DNA of 64,000 bases from an uncultured beta proteobacterium (GTDB taxonomy: Bacteria; Pseudomonadota; Gammaproteobacteria; Burkholderiales; Burkholderiaceae_C). Made by a program: the position numbers and the translations under genes. Where the stretch lies: contig CAILZB010000060.1 in assembly GCA_903838565.1 (NCBI GenBank), positions 248,001-312,000 of the forward strand, written 5' to 3'. Numbering within the stretch: position 1 is the first letter of the stretch; every line of letters begins with the position of its first letter. This document shows, piece by piece, positions 1 through 8,483 of the stretch. Below the pieces are notes generated by a model. That model was given only the letters and a program-made list of their open reading frames with translations. It searched no databases and was not told where the DNA came from.

Positions 1-1128
1 CACACCACGCGCGTGGGCATGGCCAGCGCCGACCTCATCCTGGCCTGCGACCCGGTGGTGGCAGCGGGCGGCGAAACCCTGATGCGGGTGCGCGAAGGCC
101 GCACCCATATCGCACTCAACGCCCACGCCACGCCCACGGCCGCTTTCGTGAAGAACGCCGACTGGCAGGACCCGAGTCTGGCTTGCGTGGCGGAGATCGA
201 GCGCGCGGCAGGATCGGGCGTCAGCGCCTTCGACGCCGACACCGTGGCGACGCGCCTGATGGGCGACAGCCTGTACACCAACCCCGTGATGCTGGGCTAC
301 GCCTGGCAAAAGGGCTGGCTGCCGCTGGAGCGCGGCTCGCTGCTGCGCGCGATCGAACTGAACGCGGTCGCGGTGGAACAAAACAAGACCGCATTAGAGT
401 GGGGACGGCATGCGGCCCACGACTGGGCGGCCGTGCAGGCGCTGCTGGGCGGCGAACAGGTGCTGCAGTGGCAGCGCGCCACGCCGCTGGACGAAGTCAT
501 CGCGCGCCGCGCTGCCTTTCTGGGCGAGTACCAGAACGCCGCCTACGCCCGTCGCTATCAGGACTTCGTCGCGCGCGTGCAAGCCGCTGAAGCCGCTCTG
601 GGCAAGACCACGCTCACGCTGGCCGTGGCCAAGAACCTGTTCAAGCTCATGTCCTACAAGGACGAATATGAAGTGGCGCGGCTGCATCGCGACCGGGCCT
701 TCCTGGCACGGATCCAGTCCCAGTTCGAGGGCGATTTCCAGGTTCACTATCACCTCGCGCCGCCGCTGCTGGCGCGGCGCAACGAACGCGGCGAACTGCA
801 AAAACGCAAGTTCGGACCCGCCACGCGATGGGCCTTCCAATTGCTGTCAGCGTGCAAGGGATTGCGCGGCACGCCGCTGGATATCTTCGGCTTCACGAGC
901 GAGCGTAAACAGGAGCGCGCCCTGATCGCCGACTACCGCGGCAGCATCGAGGAAGTCCTCGCAGCGCTGGCGCCGCACAACCACGCTGCTGCGCTGCAGT
1001 TGGCGCAGGTGCCCGAGCAGATCAAGGGTTTTGGTCACGTGAAGGAACGCAACGCTCTCGCGGCGCGCGCCAGATGGACCGAAGCCATGGCGGCATTTCG
1101 TTGCGCTGCAACCGGCGCAGAGCGCTGA
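1..1128 (+). CDS. Indolepyruvate ferredoxin oxidoreductase, C-terminal part (5' truncated by window edge)
   Basis: This open frame runs in from the left edge, so the true start lies outside the window; the in-frame ATG at 13 is internal. The roughly 375 visible residues resemble the C-terminal portion of the long fused indolepyruvate:ferredoxin oxidoreductases of Burkholderiales, which decarboxylate aryl-pyruvates from aromatic amino-acid breakdown to aryl-acetyl-CoA. The visible part includes the end of the gamma-type (pyruvate ferredoxin oxidoreductase-like) domain and the conserved tail around LMSYKDEYEVARLH (near residue 215), typical of this family. The thiamine-diphosphate domain would lie upstream and cannot be checked. 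The next gene begins 15 bases downstream but is functionally unrelated. The family assignment is fairly secure; the exact substrate is an inference. Confidence 0.8.
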   Translation, partial: HTTRVGMASADLILACDPVVAAGGETLMRVREGRTHIALNAHATPTAAFVKNADWQDPSLACVAEIERAAGSGVSAFDADTVATRLMGDSLYTNPVMLGYAWQKGWLPLERGSLLRAIELNAVAVEQNKTALEWGRHAAHDWAAVQALLGGEQVLQWQRATPLDEVIARRAAFLGEYQNAAYARRYQDFVARVQAAEAALGKTTLTLAVAKNLFKLMSYKDEYEVARLHRDRAFLARIQSQFEGDFQVHYHLAPPLLARRNERGELQKRKFGPATRWAFQLLSACKGLRGTPLDIFGFTSERKQERALIADYRGSIEEVLAALAPHNHAAALQLAQVPEQIKGFGHVKERNALAARARWTEAMAAFRCAATGAER

Positions 1129-1143
1129 AAACAGACTCGCGGG

Positions 1144-1725
1144 ATGACCACCTCCGCCTCAGTCCAGAGCCAACTGGCCGAGCACCGCAGCTACCTGCTG
1201 CGCTTTGCACGGCTGCAGTTGCGCAACGACGCCTGGGCCGAAGACGCGGTGTCTGAAACCCTGCTGGCCGCGTTGAGCAAGCCGCAGTCGTTTGGCAACA
1301 AGTCGCAGCTCAAGACCTGGCTCGTGGGCATTCTGAAACACAAGGTGCTGGACGCCTTCCGGCACAACGCGCGCGAGGTCTCGCTCGACGCCGCGCCGGA
1401 CTCCGATGGGCACGAGGAACTGGATTCGTTGATGTTCAAGTCCGACGGCCACTTCGCTCAGGCACCGGCCGACTGGGGCAATCCGGAGCAGGAGTTGAGT
1501 TCGCGCCAGTTCTTCGTCGTGCTCGAAGCCTGCACCGAGAAGATGCCGGCCGCGCTGGGGCGGGTCTTCCTGATGCGGGAATGGCTGGAACTGTCGTCCG
1601 AAGAGATCTGTAAGGAATTGAACCTGACTTCGACCAATCTGTATGTTCAATTGCACCGGGCGCGTTTGCGTTTGCGCGAATGCCTTGAACTCAACTGGTT
1701 TGGTCAACGATTGGGGAATGTCTGA
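1144..1725 (+). CDS. ECF-type RNA polymerase sigma factor
   Basis: The protein has 193 residues, normal for a sigma-70 family ECF factor. Region 2 is visible near residues 15-75 (DAWAEDAVSETLLAAL, then TWLVGILKHKVLDAFR, the core-binding and -10 reading part). Region 4 lies near 125-180, with a helix-turn-helix around SSEEICKELNLTSTNLYVQL. It should direct core RNA polymerase to a small stress regulon. The stop codon shares one base with the start of the downstream zinc-finger protein (TGATG), a translationally coupled arrangement typical of sigma/anti-sigma pairs. Which signal it answers to cannot be read from the sequence. Confidence 0.88.
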   Translation: MTTSASVQSQLAEHRSYLLRFARLQLRNDAWAEDAVSETLLAALSKPQSFGNKSQLKTWLVGILKHKVLDAFRHNAREVSLDAAPDSDGHEELDSLMFKSDGHFAQAPADWGNPEQELSSRQFFVVLEACTEKMPAALGRVFLMREWLELSSEEICKELNLTSTNLYVQLHRARLRLRECLELNWFGQRLGNV

Positions 1726-1937
1726 TGGCTCTCTTGATGCGCACTTGCAGAGAAGCCGCAGCGCTGCTCGTGGCGCAGGAAGACCGCGTGCTTCCCATTG
1801 GCGACCGCATTGCCCTGCGCATCCATTTGCTGGCTTGCAAAGCCTGCCCCGACTTCGAGCGCCAGCTTCTCACGCTGCGTCAAGCCATGAAGCAATGGCG
1901 CCATTACACCGAGGAAGACTCGGCTGCAGAAAACTGA
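1725..1937 (+). CDS. Zinc-finger (ZAS-type) anti-sigma factor
   Basis: This 70-residue protein has the HxxxCxxC element of zinc-binding anti-sigma factors (H33, C37, C40 in HLLACKAC) and an upstream Cys at position 8 that could complete the site. It has no membrane helix, so it would be a soluble cytoplasmic partner. It starts on the last base of the sigma-factor stop codon, so the two are almost certainly made together. Known family members hold the ECF factor inactive and release it on oxidative or metal stress; that role is inferred from family and position. Confidence 0.75.
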   Translation: MALLMRTCREAAALLVAQEDRVLPIGDRIALRIHLLACKACPDFERQLLTLRQAMKQWRHYTEEDSAAEN

Positions 1938-2070
1938 GACTGGTTCGGTAGCGGCTGCGCCATGGAGTCAATTCCACTGGTCTGCGAGACTCGACTTGTC
2001 GCTTGATTACAACAAAAACCTGGCGCAGCAAGGTGATTTTTGGCCTTCTTGACCACGAAAGGCCCTGGTC

Positions 2071-2099
2071 TTGGCAATTTCAACAACATCGCGCATAAT
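2071..2099 (+). promoter_or_regulatory. Sigma-70 promoter for the RRM protein gene
   Basis: TTGGCA at 2071-2076 and CATAAT at 2094-2099 are separated by exactly 17 bases, close to the -35/-10 consensus. Transcription would begin near 2106, leaving an untranslated leader of about 128 bases before the ATG at 2234. The rest of the 1938-2233 interval shows no reading frame worth calling. A long leader is common in cold-shock and RNA-binding protein genes. Confidence 0.7.
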
Positions 2100-2233
2100 G
2101 TCCGAGTGTGGCTGAGTATCAGCACACGGGTTTGCGGTGAATGGTCAGTTTCGCGTCTGTTAAGTCTTCATTGGTTTGTTGATTGCGTATATCGGACTCC
2201 ATCGCGTTTTGATTTTTTTTCAGGAGTCCCTTC

Positions 2234-2617
2234 ATGGGCAACAAACTTTACGTGGGCAACCTGCCCTATTCTTTCCGCGACGAAGATATGCAGCAAGCTT
2301 TTGCCGCATTTGGCACGGTTTCCAGCGCCAAGGTCATGATGGAGCGTGATACCGGTCGTTCCAAAGGCTTTGGCTTTGTGGAAATGGGCAACGATGCTGA
2401 GGCACAAGCTGCCATCAAGGGCATGAACGGCCAACAATTCGGTGGCCGCGGTCTCGTGGTGAACGAAGCGCGTCCGATGGAAGCTCGTCCTCCCCGCACC
2501 GGCGGTGGTGGCGGCTACGGCGGCGGTGCTGGCGGCGGTGGCGGCTACGGCGGCGGCGCTGGTCGTAGCGGCGGCGGCGGCGGTGGCGGCTACGGCGGTG
2601 GTCGCAGCAGCTACTAA
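2234..2617 (+). CDS. RRM-domain RNA-binding protein with glycine-rich tail
   Basis: The 127-residue protein begins with one RNA recognition motif: RNP2 is LYVGNL (residues 5-10) and RNP1 is KGFGFVEM (near 44-51). From about residue 89 the tail is a low-complexity Gly/Tyr/Arg stretch of repeated GGGYGGG units, which in the DNA appears as short GC-rich direct repeats. Such single-RRM glycine-rich proteins are common in Betaproteobacteria and Cyanobacteria and bind RNA, often during cold stress. A clear ribosome site (AGGAGT) lies 6-8 bases before the ATG. The gene ends at a strong terminator and is monocistronic, with its own promoter. Confidence 0.9.
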   Translation: MGNKLYVGNLPYSFRDEDMQQAFAAFGTVSSAKVMMERDTGRSKGFGFVEMGNDAEAQAAIKGMNGQQFGGRGLVVNEARPMEARPPRTGGGGGYGGGAGGGGGYGGGAGRSGGGGGGGYGGGRSSY

Positions 2618-2651
2618 GCTACTGATTTCCTGGCCTCGTGCCTTGAAAACG

Positions 2652-2677
2652 AAAAAGGGTCCTTGTGACCCTTTTTT
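2652..2677. terminator. Bidirectional Rho-independent terminator
   Basis: A perfect 10-bp stem (AAAAAGGGTC at 2652-2661 with GACCCTTTTT at 2667-2676) encloses the loop CTTGT. It has a T tract on the plus strand and an A tract that serves the minus strand. It sits between the convergent RRM gene and lptC and probably ends both. Confidence 0.9.
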
Positions 2678-2731
2678 GTTGCCTGCGATTTACCCTGGTT
2701 CCGATCGCCGCAACGGCATTCCAGGCAAGCG

Positions 2732-3349
2732 CTATCTGGTCGGCTTGGCCTGCACTTCGCTGCGAACACGACCGTGCAGCGACAGGGTGCGTTCAACATT
2801 ATCGAAATCCATCGCGTCGGCGGAGAAGCGATCATTGCCCCGCAGCAACAGCACCGGTTTGTCGGTCGTGAGTCGCTCGGTATTCGTATAGGCGCGGAAG
2901 AACTCGCTGCGCAATTCGCTCGCCGCAAGCTCGCGCCCCGAAGCGTCCCGGCTGGCGTCGCGCATGACCCGCGCATTGCCGAGCAACTGCACTTCCGACC
3001 CATCCCCGTTGGCCAGCGCTCGGTCGGCACTGGCCGTGAACACACCACTCTTTTCCGAAAGCGCACGCAGCCGCACCTGGTCTATCTCGACCGTATCGGT
3101 GTCGGGGAAATGCCTGGCGAGTGCGCCGAAAATTTCGTTTTTCAGGCGTCCATTGGCGTCAAAGGTCCTGATTGAAAAATTGCGCATGAAATAGTCGGCT
3201 TCATGCTTGGCCGAGCTTGTCGGCGTCGCCGGCGAATACCCGGGCGTGCTGCGAACCAGCCACCAGGATCCCAGCGCCAGCAAGCCCATCAGGATCACCG
3301 GCAGGTAAATGGAGACACGATCCAGGATTCGATGCAGTTGGCGTTTCAT
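2732..3349 (-). CDS. lptC: LPS export ABC transporter periplasmic protein LptC
   Basis: LptC is a bitopic inner-membrane protein that takes lipopolysaccharide from LptBFG and passes it to LptA. The 205-residue product starts MKRQLHRIL, has a single membrane anchor at about residues 13-32 (IYLPVILMGLLALGSWWLV), and then a periplasmic beta-jellyroll domain (IRTFDANGRLKNEIFG and following). The start at 3349 is chosen because its ATG overlaps the kdsC stop codon in an ATGA arrangement; a longer frame reading back to 3409 would lie inside kdsC. The usual downstream partners lptA and lptB are absent, and transcription ends at the terminator at 2652-2677. Confidence 0.88.
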   Translation of the reverse strand: MKRQLHRILDRVSIYLPVILMGLLALGSWWLVRSTPGYSPATPTSSAKHEADYFMRNFSIRTFDANGRLKNEIFGALARHFPDTDTVEIDQVRLRALSEKSGVFTASADRALANGDGSEVQLLGNARVMRDASRDASGRELAASELRSEFFRAYTNTERLTTDKPVLLLRGNDRFSADAMDFDNVERTLSLHGRVRSEVQAKPTR

Positions 3350-3891
3350 GGCACACTGTCGCGCAGTAGTGCGGCATAGCGTCCGCTCGCCACCAGCAGC
3401 AGATCGCAAAATTCACGCACTGCGCCATCGCCCCCGCGCGCCAGCGTCACATAGTGCGCGCTGGCCCGAACTTCCACATGGGCATTGATCGGTGCGCAGG
3501 CGAATCTGGCGGGCTGCATCATCGCCAGGTCGGGCCAGTCGTCGCCCATGGCCGCCGCCTCGCTCCAGTCAAGGCCCAGCGTCTTCAAGATGTCCTCGGC
3601 AGCCGGGCGTTTGTCTTCTGTGCCAAAGCGAGCGTGCGTGATGCCGAGCGCCTCCAGACGCAAACGCAGGGGTTTGGAGTCGCGCCCGGTGATGACCGCC
3701 GGGGTGATCCCGGCTTTTTGCAGCAGCTTGAGTCCATGCCCGTCGAGCGTGTTGAAGCGCTTGATGGTTTCGCCATGCTCGGTGAACAGCAGTCCGCCGT
3801 CCGTGAGCACACCATCGACATCGAAAAAAACGACCCGCACGCCCTGTGCCTTGAGCAGCAGTTCCGCGCTGAACTGAACGGCAGGATTCAT
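3346..3891 (-). CDS. kdsC: 3-deoxy-D-manno-octulosonate 8-phosphate phosphatase KdsC
   Basis: KdsC removes the phosphate from Kdo-8-phosphate to give Kdo for the LPS inner core. It is a cytoplasmic HAD-superfamily enzyme. The 181-residue length is typical. The nucleophile motif DVDGVLTDG is at residues 24-32 (D24 nucleophile, D26 acid/base), the second motif is around VITGRDS, and the metal-binding GDDWPDL is near 117-123. No cap domain is present, as expected for the tetrameric C0 subfamily. It lies between kdsD (11-base gap) and lptC (4-base overlap), one transcription unit for Kdo synthesis and LPS transport. Confidence 0.93.
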   Translation of the reverse strand: MNPAVQFSAELLLKAQGVRVVFFDVDGVLTDGGLLFTEHGETIKRFNTLDGHGLKLLQKAGITPAVITGRDSKPLRLRLEALGITHARFGTEDKRPAAEDILKTLGLDWSEAAAMGDDWPDLAMMQPARFACAPINAHVEVRASAHYVTLARGGDGAVREFCDLLLVASGRYAALLRDSVP

Positions 3892-3902
3892 GGCGGTGGG
3901 AC

Positions 3903-4904
3903 TCAGATCACCTTGGCCCGCATCAGGTCGCCGATGTGCACGATGCCCACGAGCACGCGGTCCTTTGAAGTCACCAGCACGCTGGTGATGCTGTGCAGTT
4001 CCATCAATTCTGCCGCCTCCACCGCCAGCGCATCGGCGGCCATGCTGCGGGGATTGGCGTGCATGACGTCCTGCGCGGTGCTGTTGCGCAGATCCACGCC
4101 CTTTTCAATCATGCGCCGCAAATCCCCATCGGTGAATACGCCCAGCACGCGCTGATCCGCGTCCACCACCGCCGACGCGCCCAGACCTTTGGCGCTCATC
4201 TGGCGCATCAGATCGCTGAAAGTGGCGTTAGGCAACACCATGGGAATGGCTTCGCCTGAGCGCATCACGTCGCTCACGTGCGTCAACAATCTGCGCCCCA
4301 GGGCGCCGCCCGGGTGCGAACGGGCAAAGTCTTCGGCCTTGAAGCCGCGGGCGTCGAGCAAGGCCACGGCCAGCGCGTCGCCCAGCGCCAACTGCGCCGT
4401 AGTGCTGGCGGTAGGCGCCAGATTGAGCGGGCAGGCCTCCTTTTCGACGCCGCTGTCCAGGGTTTCGTCCGCATGGCTGGCCAGTGTGGATTGGGCCCCG
4501 CCGGTGATGGCGATCAGCGGCACGCCCTGGCGCTTGAGTACCGGCAGGATGGCGGTGAGCTCCTCGCTCTCGCCGGAGTTCGAAATCGCCAGCACCAGGT
4601 CCATCGCCTTGATCATTCCCAGATCGCCGTGGCTGGCTTCGGCCGGATGCACGAACATGGCGGGCGTCCCGGTGGACGCCAGCGTGGCGGCGATCTTGCG
4701 CCCGATGTGGCCGCTCTTTCCCATGCCCATGACGACCACCCGGCCGCGCACCGCCAGCATCATTTGCACGGCTCGGGCAAATGACGGATTCAGGCGCGCC
4801 TTCAATCCCAGCACCGCTGCGGCTTCAATGTCAAAGGTTTCCTGCGCCAGGCGCAACGCCTGGATCGGGTCGAAGGAACGGGGCGTCAAGGGGCTGGCAG
4901 TCAT
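3903..4904 (-). CDS. kdsD: D-arabinose 5-phosphate isomerase KdsD
   Basis: KdsD interconverts ribulose 5-phosphate and arabinose 5-phosphate, the first step towards Kdo. The 333-residue protein has the expected order: an N-terminal SIS sugar-isomerase domain (GMGKSGHIGRKIA near 60-73, then SNSGESEEL near 107-115) and two CBS domains in the C-terminal third, ending in TSKDRVLVGIVHIGDL. It heads the kdsD-kdsC-lptC unit. On the upstream side, 77 bases separate it from the divergent antiporter gene. A TAGAAT hexamer about 10 bases before its ATG could be a -10 box, but no matching -35 is evident. Confidence 0.93.
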   Translation of the reverse strand: MTASPLTPRSFDPIQALRLAQETFDIEAAAVLGLKARLNPSFARAVQMMLAVRGRVVVMGMGKSGHIGRKIAATLASTGTPAMFVHPAEASHGDLGMIKAMDLVLAISNSGESEELTAILPVLKRQGVPLIAITGGAQSTLASHADETLDSGVEKEACPLNLAPTASTTAQLALGDALAVALLDARGFKAEDFARSHPGGALGRRLLTHVSDVMRSGEAIPMVLPNATFSDLMRQMSAKGLGASAVVDADQRVLGVFTDGDLRRMIEKGVDLRNSTAQDVMHANPRSMAADALAVEAAELMELHSITSVLVTSKDRVLVGIVHIGDLMRAKVI

Positions 4905-4981
4905 GGCGCCATTCTATCGGCGGGTGCCACCTTGAAATGAAGCGGTTCGGCGCCGATTATTTCTCTTGCTAGTATCGAGGC

Positions 4982-6967
4982 ATGACTGCGCTTGAACTGA
5001 CGTTGATGTACCTGCTGGCTGCGGTGCTGGGCGTGGTCGCGAGTCGCTCGCTCAAGCTGCCGCCGATTCTGGGCTACCTCACGGTGGGCATCGTGATCGG
5101 GCCCAATGCGCTGGCCCTGGCACAGAACTCTGTCGGGATCCAGCATCTGGGCGAGTTCGGGGTGGTGTTCCTGATGTTCGTGATCGGACTGGAGTTCAAT
5201 CTTCACAAGCTGCGCGCGATGCGCCGTCACGTCTTCGGACTGGGTCTTTTTCAGGTCGCCGCGACCATGGTTCTGGTCACGCTCGGATCCTGGGGCTTGA
5301 GGGCGCTGTTCCCCGCGCTGTGGCAGATGTCCTGGCCCACGTCGCTGGCGCTGTCCGGCGCCTTGGCCATGAGCAGCACCGCGATCGTGATCAAGCTCAT
5401 GGCCGAGCGACTGGAAATGGAGTCGGAGCACGGCAAGCGCGTGCTGGGCGTGCTGCTGTTCCAGGATCTGGCCGTGGTGCCGCTGCTGGTGCTGATCCCT
5501 GCCCTGGGAACATCCGGCGAACAGCTGATCTCGGCGTTGGCGCTGGCATTGTTCAAGGCCGCCGTCGTGATCGCGCTGCTGCTCGTCGGTGGGCAACGCG
5601 TCATGCGCTGGTGGCTGACCCTGGTGGCCAGGCGCAAGAGCGAAGAGCTTTTTGTCCTGAACCTGTTGCTGATCACGCTCGGCCTGGCCTGGCTCACCGA
5701 GCTCGCGGGCCTGAGCCTGGCCTTGGGGGCCTTCATCGCGGGCATGCTGGTCTCGGAGACCGAGTTCAAGCACCAGGTGGAAACCGACATCCGACCATTT
5801 CACGACGTGCTGCTGGGTCTGTTTTTCATCACCATCGGCATGTTGCTGGATTGGCGCGAGGTCGCCGAACACTGGCCGCTGGTGCTGGTGCTGGTGACGC
5901 TGCCAGTGCTGTTCAAGTTGGTGCTGGTCACGGGCCTGGCCAAGGCTTTTGGCGCCACCGATGGCGTGTCGGTGCGCACCGGTTTGTATCTGGCGCAGGC
6001 GGGCGAGTTCGGCTTCGTGCTGCTGTCGCTGGCGCGCGGCTCGGGGCTGGTTCCGCCCGCGCTGCTGAACCCGATCCTGGCGAGCATGGTGCTGTCCATG
6101 CTTGCCACGCCCTTCATCATCCTGTACAGCAACGCGATCGTGATGAAGCTGGTGAGCAGCGAGTGGCTGCAGCAGTCGCTGCAAATGACCAGCATCGCGC
6201 GCAAGTCCATAGGCACCAGCAGGCACGTCATCATCTGCGGCTACGGACGCTGCGGACAGAACCTGGGGCGCATTCTGGAGCGTGAAGGCATACCTTACAT
6301 GGCCATGGACCTGGACCCGGACCGCGTGCGCCAGGCAGCGGCCGCGGGCGAGCCTGTGGTGTTTGGCGACGCCGTGCGCCTGCAGGCGCTGATTGCTGCC
6401 GGCCTGGCCCGCGCCAGCGCCGTGGTGGTCACCTATCTGGACACCCCCAGCGCGCTCAAGGTGCTGGCCAATGCGCGCCTGCACGCGCCCACGGTGCCAG
6501 TGATTGTGCGCACCCAGGACGACCACGACTTGGAAAGACTTCAAGCCGCGGGCGCGACCGAGGTCGTGCCGGAAGCGATTGAAGGCTCACTCATGCTGGC
6601 CAGTCACGCGCTGGCCTTGGTGGGCGTACCCATGCGGCGCGTGATTCGCGTGGTGCAGGAGCAGCGCGACGCGCGCTACAACCTGCTGCGCGGTTACTTT
6701 CACGGCGCCGACGACGACTCCGTGGCCGAACTGGAACACGAGCGGCTTGCCAGTGTGACCCTTGCGCCGAGCGCGCACTGCGTGGGCAAGGCCCTGCTTG
6801 CACCGGATCTGGACCGACACAATGTGCGCCTGGTGGCGCTGCGCAAGGGGGACGGCAAGGCCGTGACGCCCGACGCGCACACCGTGCTCGAAGCCGGGGA
6901 CACGCTGGTGCTGAGCGGGAAACCTGAAGCGCTGGCTCTTGCGGAAAAAATGCTGCTCGCAGGATAA
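4982..6967 (+). CDS. Kef-type (CPA2) cation:proton antiporter with RCK domain
   Basis: The protein has 661 residues. The first 390 or so are a hydrophobic CPA2 exchanger domain of about 12 helices. An RCK/TrkA-N nucleotide-binding domain begins near residue 416 (HVIICGYGRCGQNLG, a GxGxxG Rossmann loop), and a TrkA-C domain occupies roughly 570-655. This is the layout of KefB/KefC and YbaL-type potassium:proton exchangers, which acidify the cytoplasm or adjust potassium. In many Betaproteobacteria such a gene sits divergently beside kdsD, as here. The exact ion and any glutathione gating cannot be settled from sequence alone, so a kef symbol is not assigned. Confidence 0.88.
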   Translation: MTALELTLMYLLAAVLGVVASRSLKLPPILGYLTVGIVIGPNALALAQNSVGIQHLGEFGVVFLMFVIGLEFNLHKLRAMRRHVFGLGLFQVAATMVLVTLGSWGLRALFPALWQMSWPTSLALSGALAMSSTAIVIKLMAERLEMESEHGKRVLGVLLFQDLAVVPLLVLIPALGTSGEQLISALALALFKAAVVIALLLVGGQRVMRWWLTLVARRKSEELFVLNLLLITLGLAWLTELAGLSLALGAFIAGMLVSETEFKHQVETDIRPFHDVLLGLFFITIGMLLDWREVAEHWPLVLVLVTLPVLFKLVLVTGLAKAFGATDGVSVRTGLYLAQAGEFGFVLLSLARGSGLVPPALLNPILASMVLSMLATPFIILYSNAIVMKLVSSEWLQQSLQMTSIARKSIGTSRHVIICGYGRCGQNLGRILEREGIPYMAMDLDPDRVRQAAAAGEPVVFGDAVRLQALIAAGLARASAVVVTYLDTPSALKVLANARLHAPTVPVIVRTQDDHDLERLQAAGATEVVPEAIEGSLMLASHALALVGVPMRRVIRVVQEQRDARYNLLRGYFHGADDDSVAELEHERLASVTLAPSAHCVGKALLAPDLDRHNVRLVALRKGDGKAVTPDAHTVLEAGDTLVLSGKPEALALAEKMLLAG

Positions 6968-7006
6968 GCTGGCAGCCGTTTGAATCACAACCTTTCAGGA
7001 CCTGCC

Positions 7007-7561
7007 ATGCACGACTTCAATATCGGCCAGTATCTCAAGGCCCACATCCGGACCGTGGCCGATTGGCCCGCACCGGGGGTTCAGTTTCGCGACATCACGC
7101 CGCTGCTGCAGGACCCCAAGGTGTTTCGCGTGCTGATCGATGCCTTCGTGCATCGCTACATGGACCCGGCGCTGCGCCCCGATGTGGTCGCCGGGCTGGA
7201 CGCGCGCGGCTTCATTCTGGGGGCGGTCGTGGCCTACGAACTCAATGTCGGCTTCATCCCGATTCGCAAGAAAGGCAAGTTGCCCTTTGACACGGTCCAG
7301 GAAACCTATGAGCTCGAATACGGCAGTGCCACGGTGGAATTGCACACCGATGCCGTGCAGCCGGGCAAGCGCGTGCTGTTGATGGATGACCTGATCGCCA
7401 CCGGAGGCACCATGCTGGCCGGCAAGAATCTGCTGGAGAAGCTCGGCGCCGTGGTGATAGAGGGCGCGGCCATCGTCGATCTGCCCGAACTGGGTGGGTC
7501 GGCGAAAATCCGCTCCAACGGGCTTGAGCTGTTTACCTTGCTGGACTTTTCCGGGCATTGA
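7007..7561 (+). CDS. apt: Adenine phosphoribosyltransferase
   Basis: Apt salvages adenine by joining it to PRPP to make AMP in the cytoplasm. The 184-residue product carries the PRPP-binding loop [13 protein letters not shown] and the N-terminal [20 protein letters not shown] segment characteristic of the family. The ATG at 7007 is preceded by AGGAC at a good distance and gives the standard N-terminus; a TTG at 6980 would add nine atypical residues. The gene lies 39 bases after the antiporter gene and may be cotranscribed with it. Confidence 0.93.
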   Translation: MHDFNIGQYLKAHIRTVADWPAPGVQFRDITPLLQDPKVFRVLIDAFVHRYMDPALRPDVVAGLDARGFILGAVVAYELNVGFIPIRKKGKLPFDTVQETYELEYGSATVELHTDAVQPGKRVLLMDDLIATGGTMLAGKNLLEKLGAVVIEGAAIVDLPELGGSAKIRSNGLELFTLLDFSGH

Positions 7562-7586
7562 CCCCGAGCGGCCCTGCTGAGGGCGC

Positions 7587-8354
7587 TCAGTTCATGTCGC
7601 CATACTGCGACAGCCCCAGACCCGGTGGTCGCGTATCGGGGCTCACCACCTGCGTATCCTCATATCCGGTGGCCAGCGGGCTGAAGCCGCGCGCTGGCGC
7701 GCGCGCCACGCCGGGCGCCGCAGGCGCAGGTCCTGTCACCGCGAGTGCGCGCTTGAAGGCCAGCATCTCTTCCGTCTGAAGCGGCTCGTAGCGCGACCCA
7801 GCCGATTCGTCGGTGGCCGCCCCGGCAACGCTCTTCGGTTCCTCGCGCGGCGTCTGCACCTCTGCCATGGCCGCCGATTGACTTGCACCCAGCTGCGCAT
7901 CCCGGCGCCAATACACCGCAGTCACCGCAAGGTCGTGGCGGCTCAGGGCGCCTTCGGCGACCAGGGACTCGACCTTTGCCATCTTTACAACGTCGTCGAT
8001 CAGATTCGGGGCCAGGTCAATCATCACCAGATACTGGCGGCCGCCTTGGTCCAGCGCCAGCACCTTGAACTTGTAGCTGGCCGCGCCGATCCCCACCAGC
8101 AGCAGCGATTCGCGTACCACCCCGTACAGTTGTTCGCGTCGGGCCAGCGCCTGGGTCCTCAGCTGCTCACGCACAGCGGCATTCTCGGCAGCACGCGCGA
8201 CCGATCGCGGCTCCGCAATCGGCGCCGTCTGCCTGGAGTCCATCTGGTCCAGGCCCATGGGCTGGGTTCGTTCGACTGGCGGCCTCGTGTCAGGCGTCTG
8301 CACAAGCGCGGATGAGTCGGACTTTTTGCGAGAAAACCAGCTAATCAAGGACAT
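7587..8354 (-). CDS. Conserved hypothetical protein, Pro/Ala-rich
   Basis: I do not recognise a named family in this 255-residue protein. It starts MSLISWFSRKKS (the ATG at 8354 has GGAGAG six bases upstream; an earlier start eight codons back is less well supported). A low-complexity N-terminal 65 residues is followed by a more ordered core at about 70-165 (REQLYGVVRESLLLVGIG, then YKFKVLALDQGGRQYLVMI), then a Pro/Ala-rich tail. It has no signal peptide or membrane helix. It is divergent from the aminopeptidase gene and convergent with apt. Codon usage matches the neighbours, so it is a real gene. Confidence 0.7.
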   Translation of the reverse strand: MSLISWFSRKKSDSSALVQTPDTRPPVERTQPMGLDQMDSRQTAPIAEPRSVARAAENAAVREQLRTQALARREQLYGVVRESLLLVGIGAASYKFKVLALDQGGRQYLVMIDLAPNLIDDVVKMAKVESLVAEGALSRHDLAVTAVYWRRDAQLGASQSAAMAEVQTPREEPKSVAGAATDESAGSRYEPLQTEEMLAFKRALAVTGPAPAAPGVARAPARGFSPLATGYEDTQVVSPDTRPPGLGLSQYGDMN

Positions 8355-8483
8355 ATATTTCTCTCCGGAAAAAAGCACTCTTCAAACGACTCAGATGGCT
8401 GGGCCGCAACGACTCGCGATAAACAGGAAAAAACCCATCTGGACAATATGATTGAAAATAGACAGCTATTTCAGGATTCAAGC

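Noticed and set aside
2505..2612. Short GC-rich direct repeats that could look like a tandem repeat array
   Set aside because: They encode the glycine-rich tail of the RRM protein and are explained by GGGYGGG protein repeats.
4901..6544. A 547-codon open frame antisense to the Kef-type antiporter
   Set aside because: Its product is a His/Gln/Arg-rich string without any domain. It is the mirror of the high-GC codon pattern of the real gene on the other strand.
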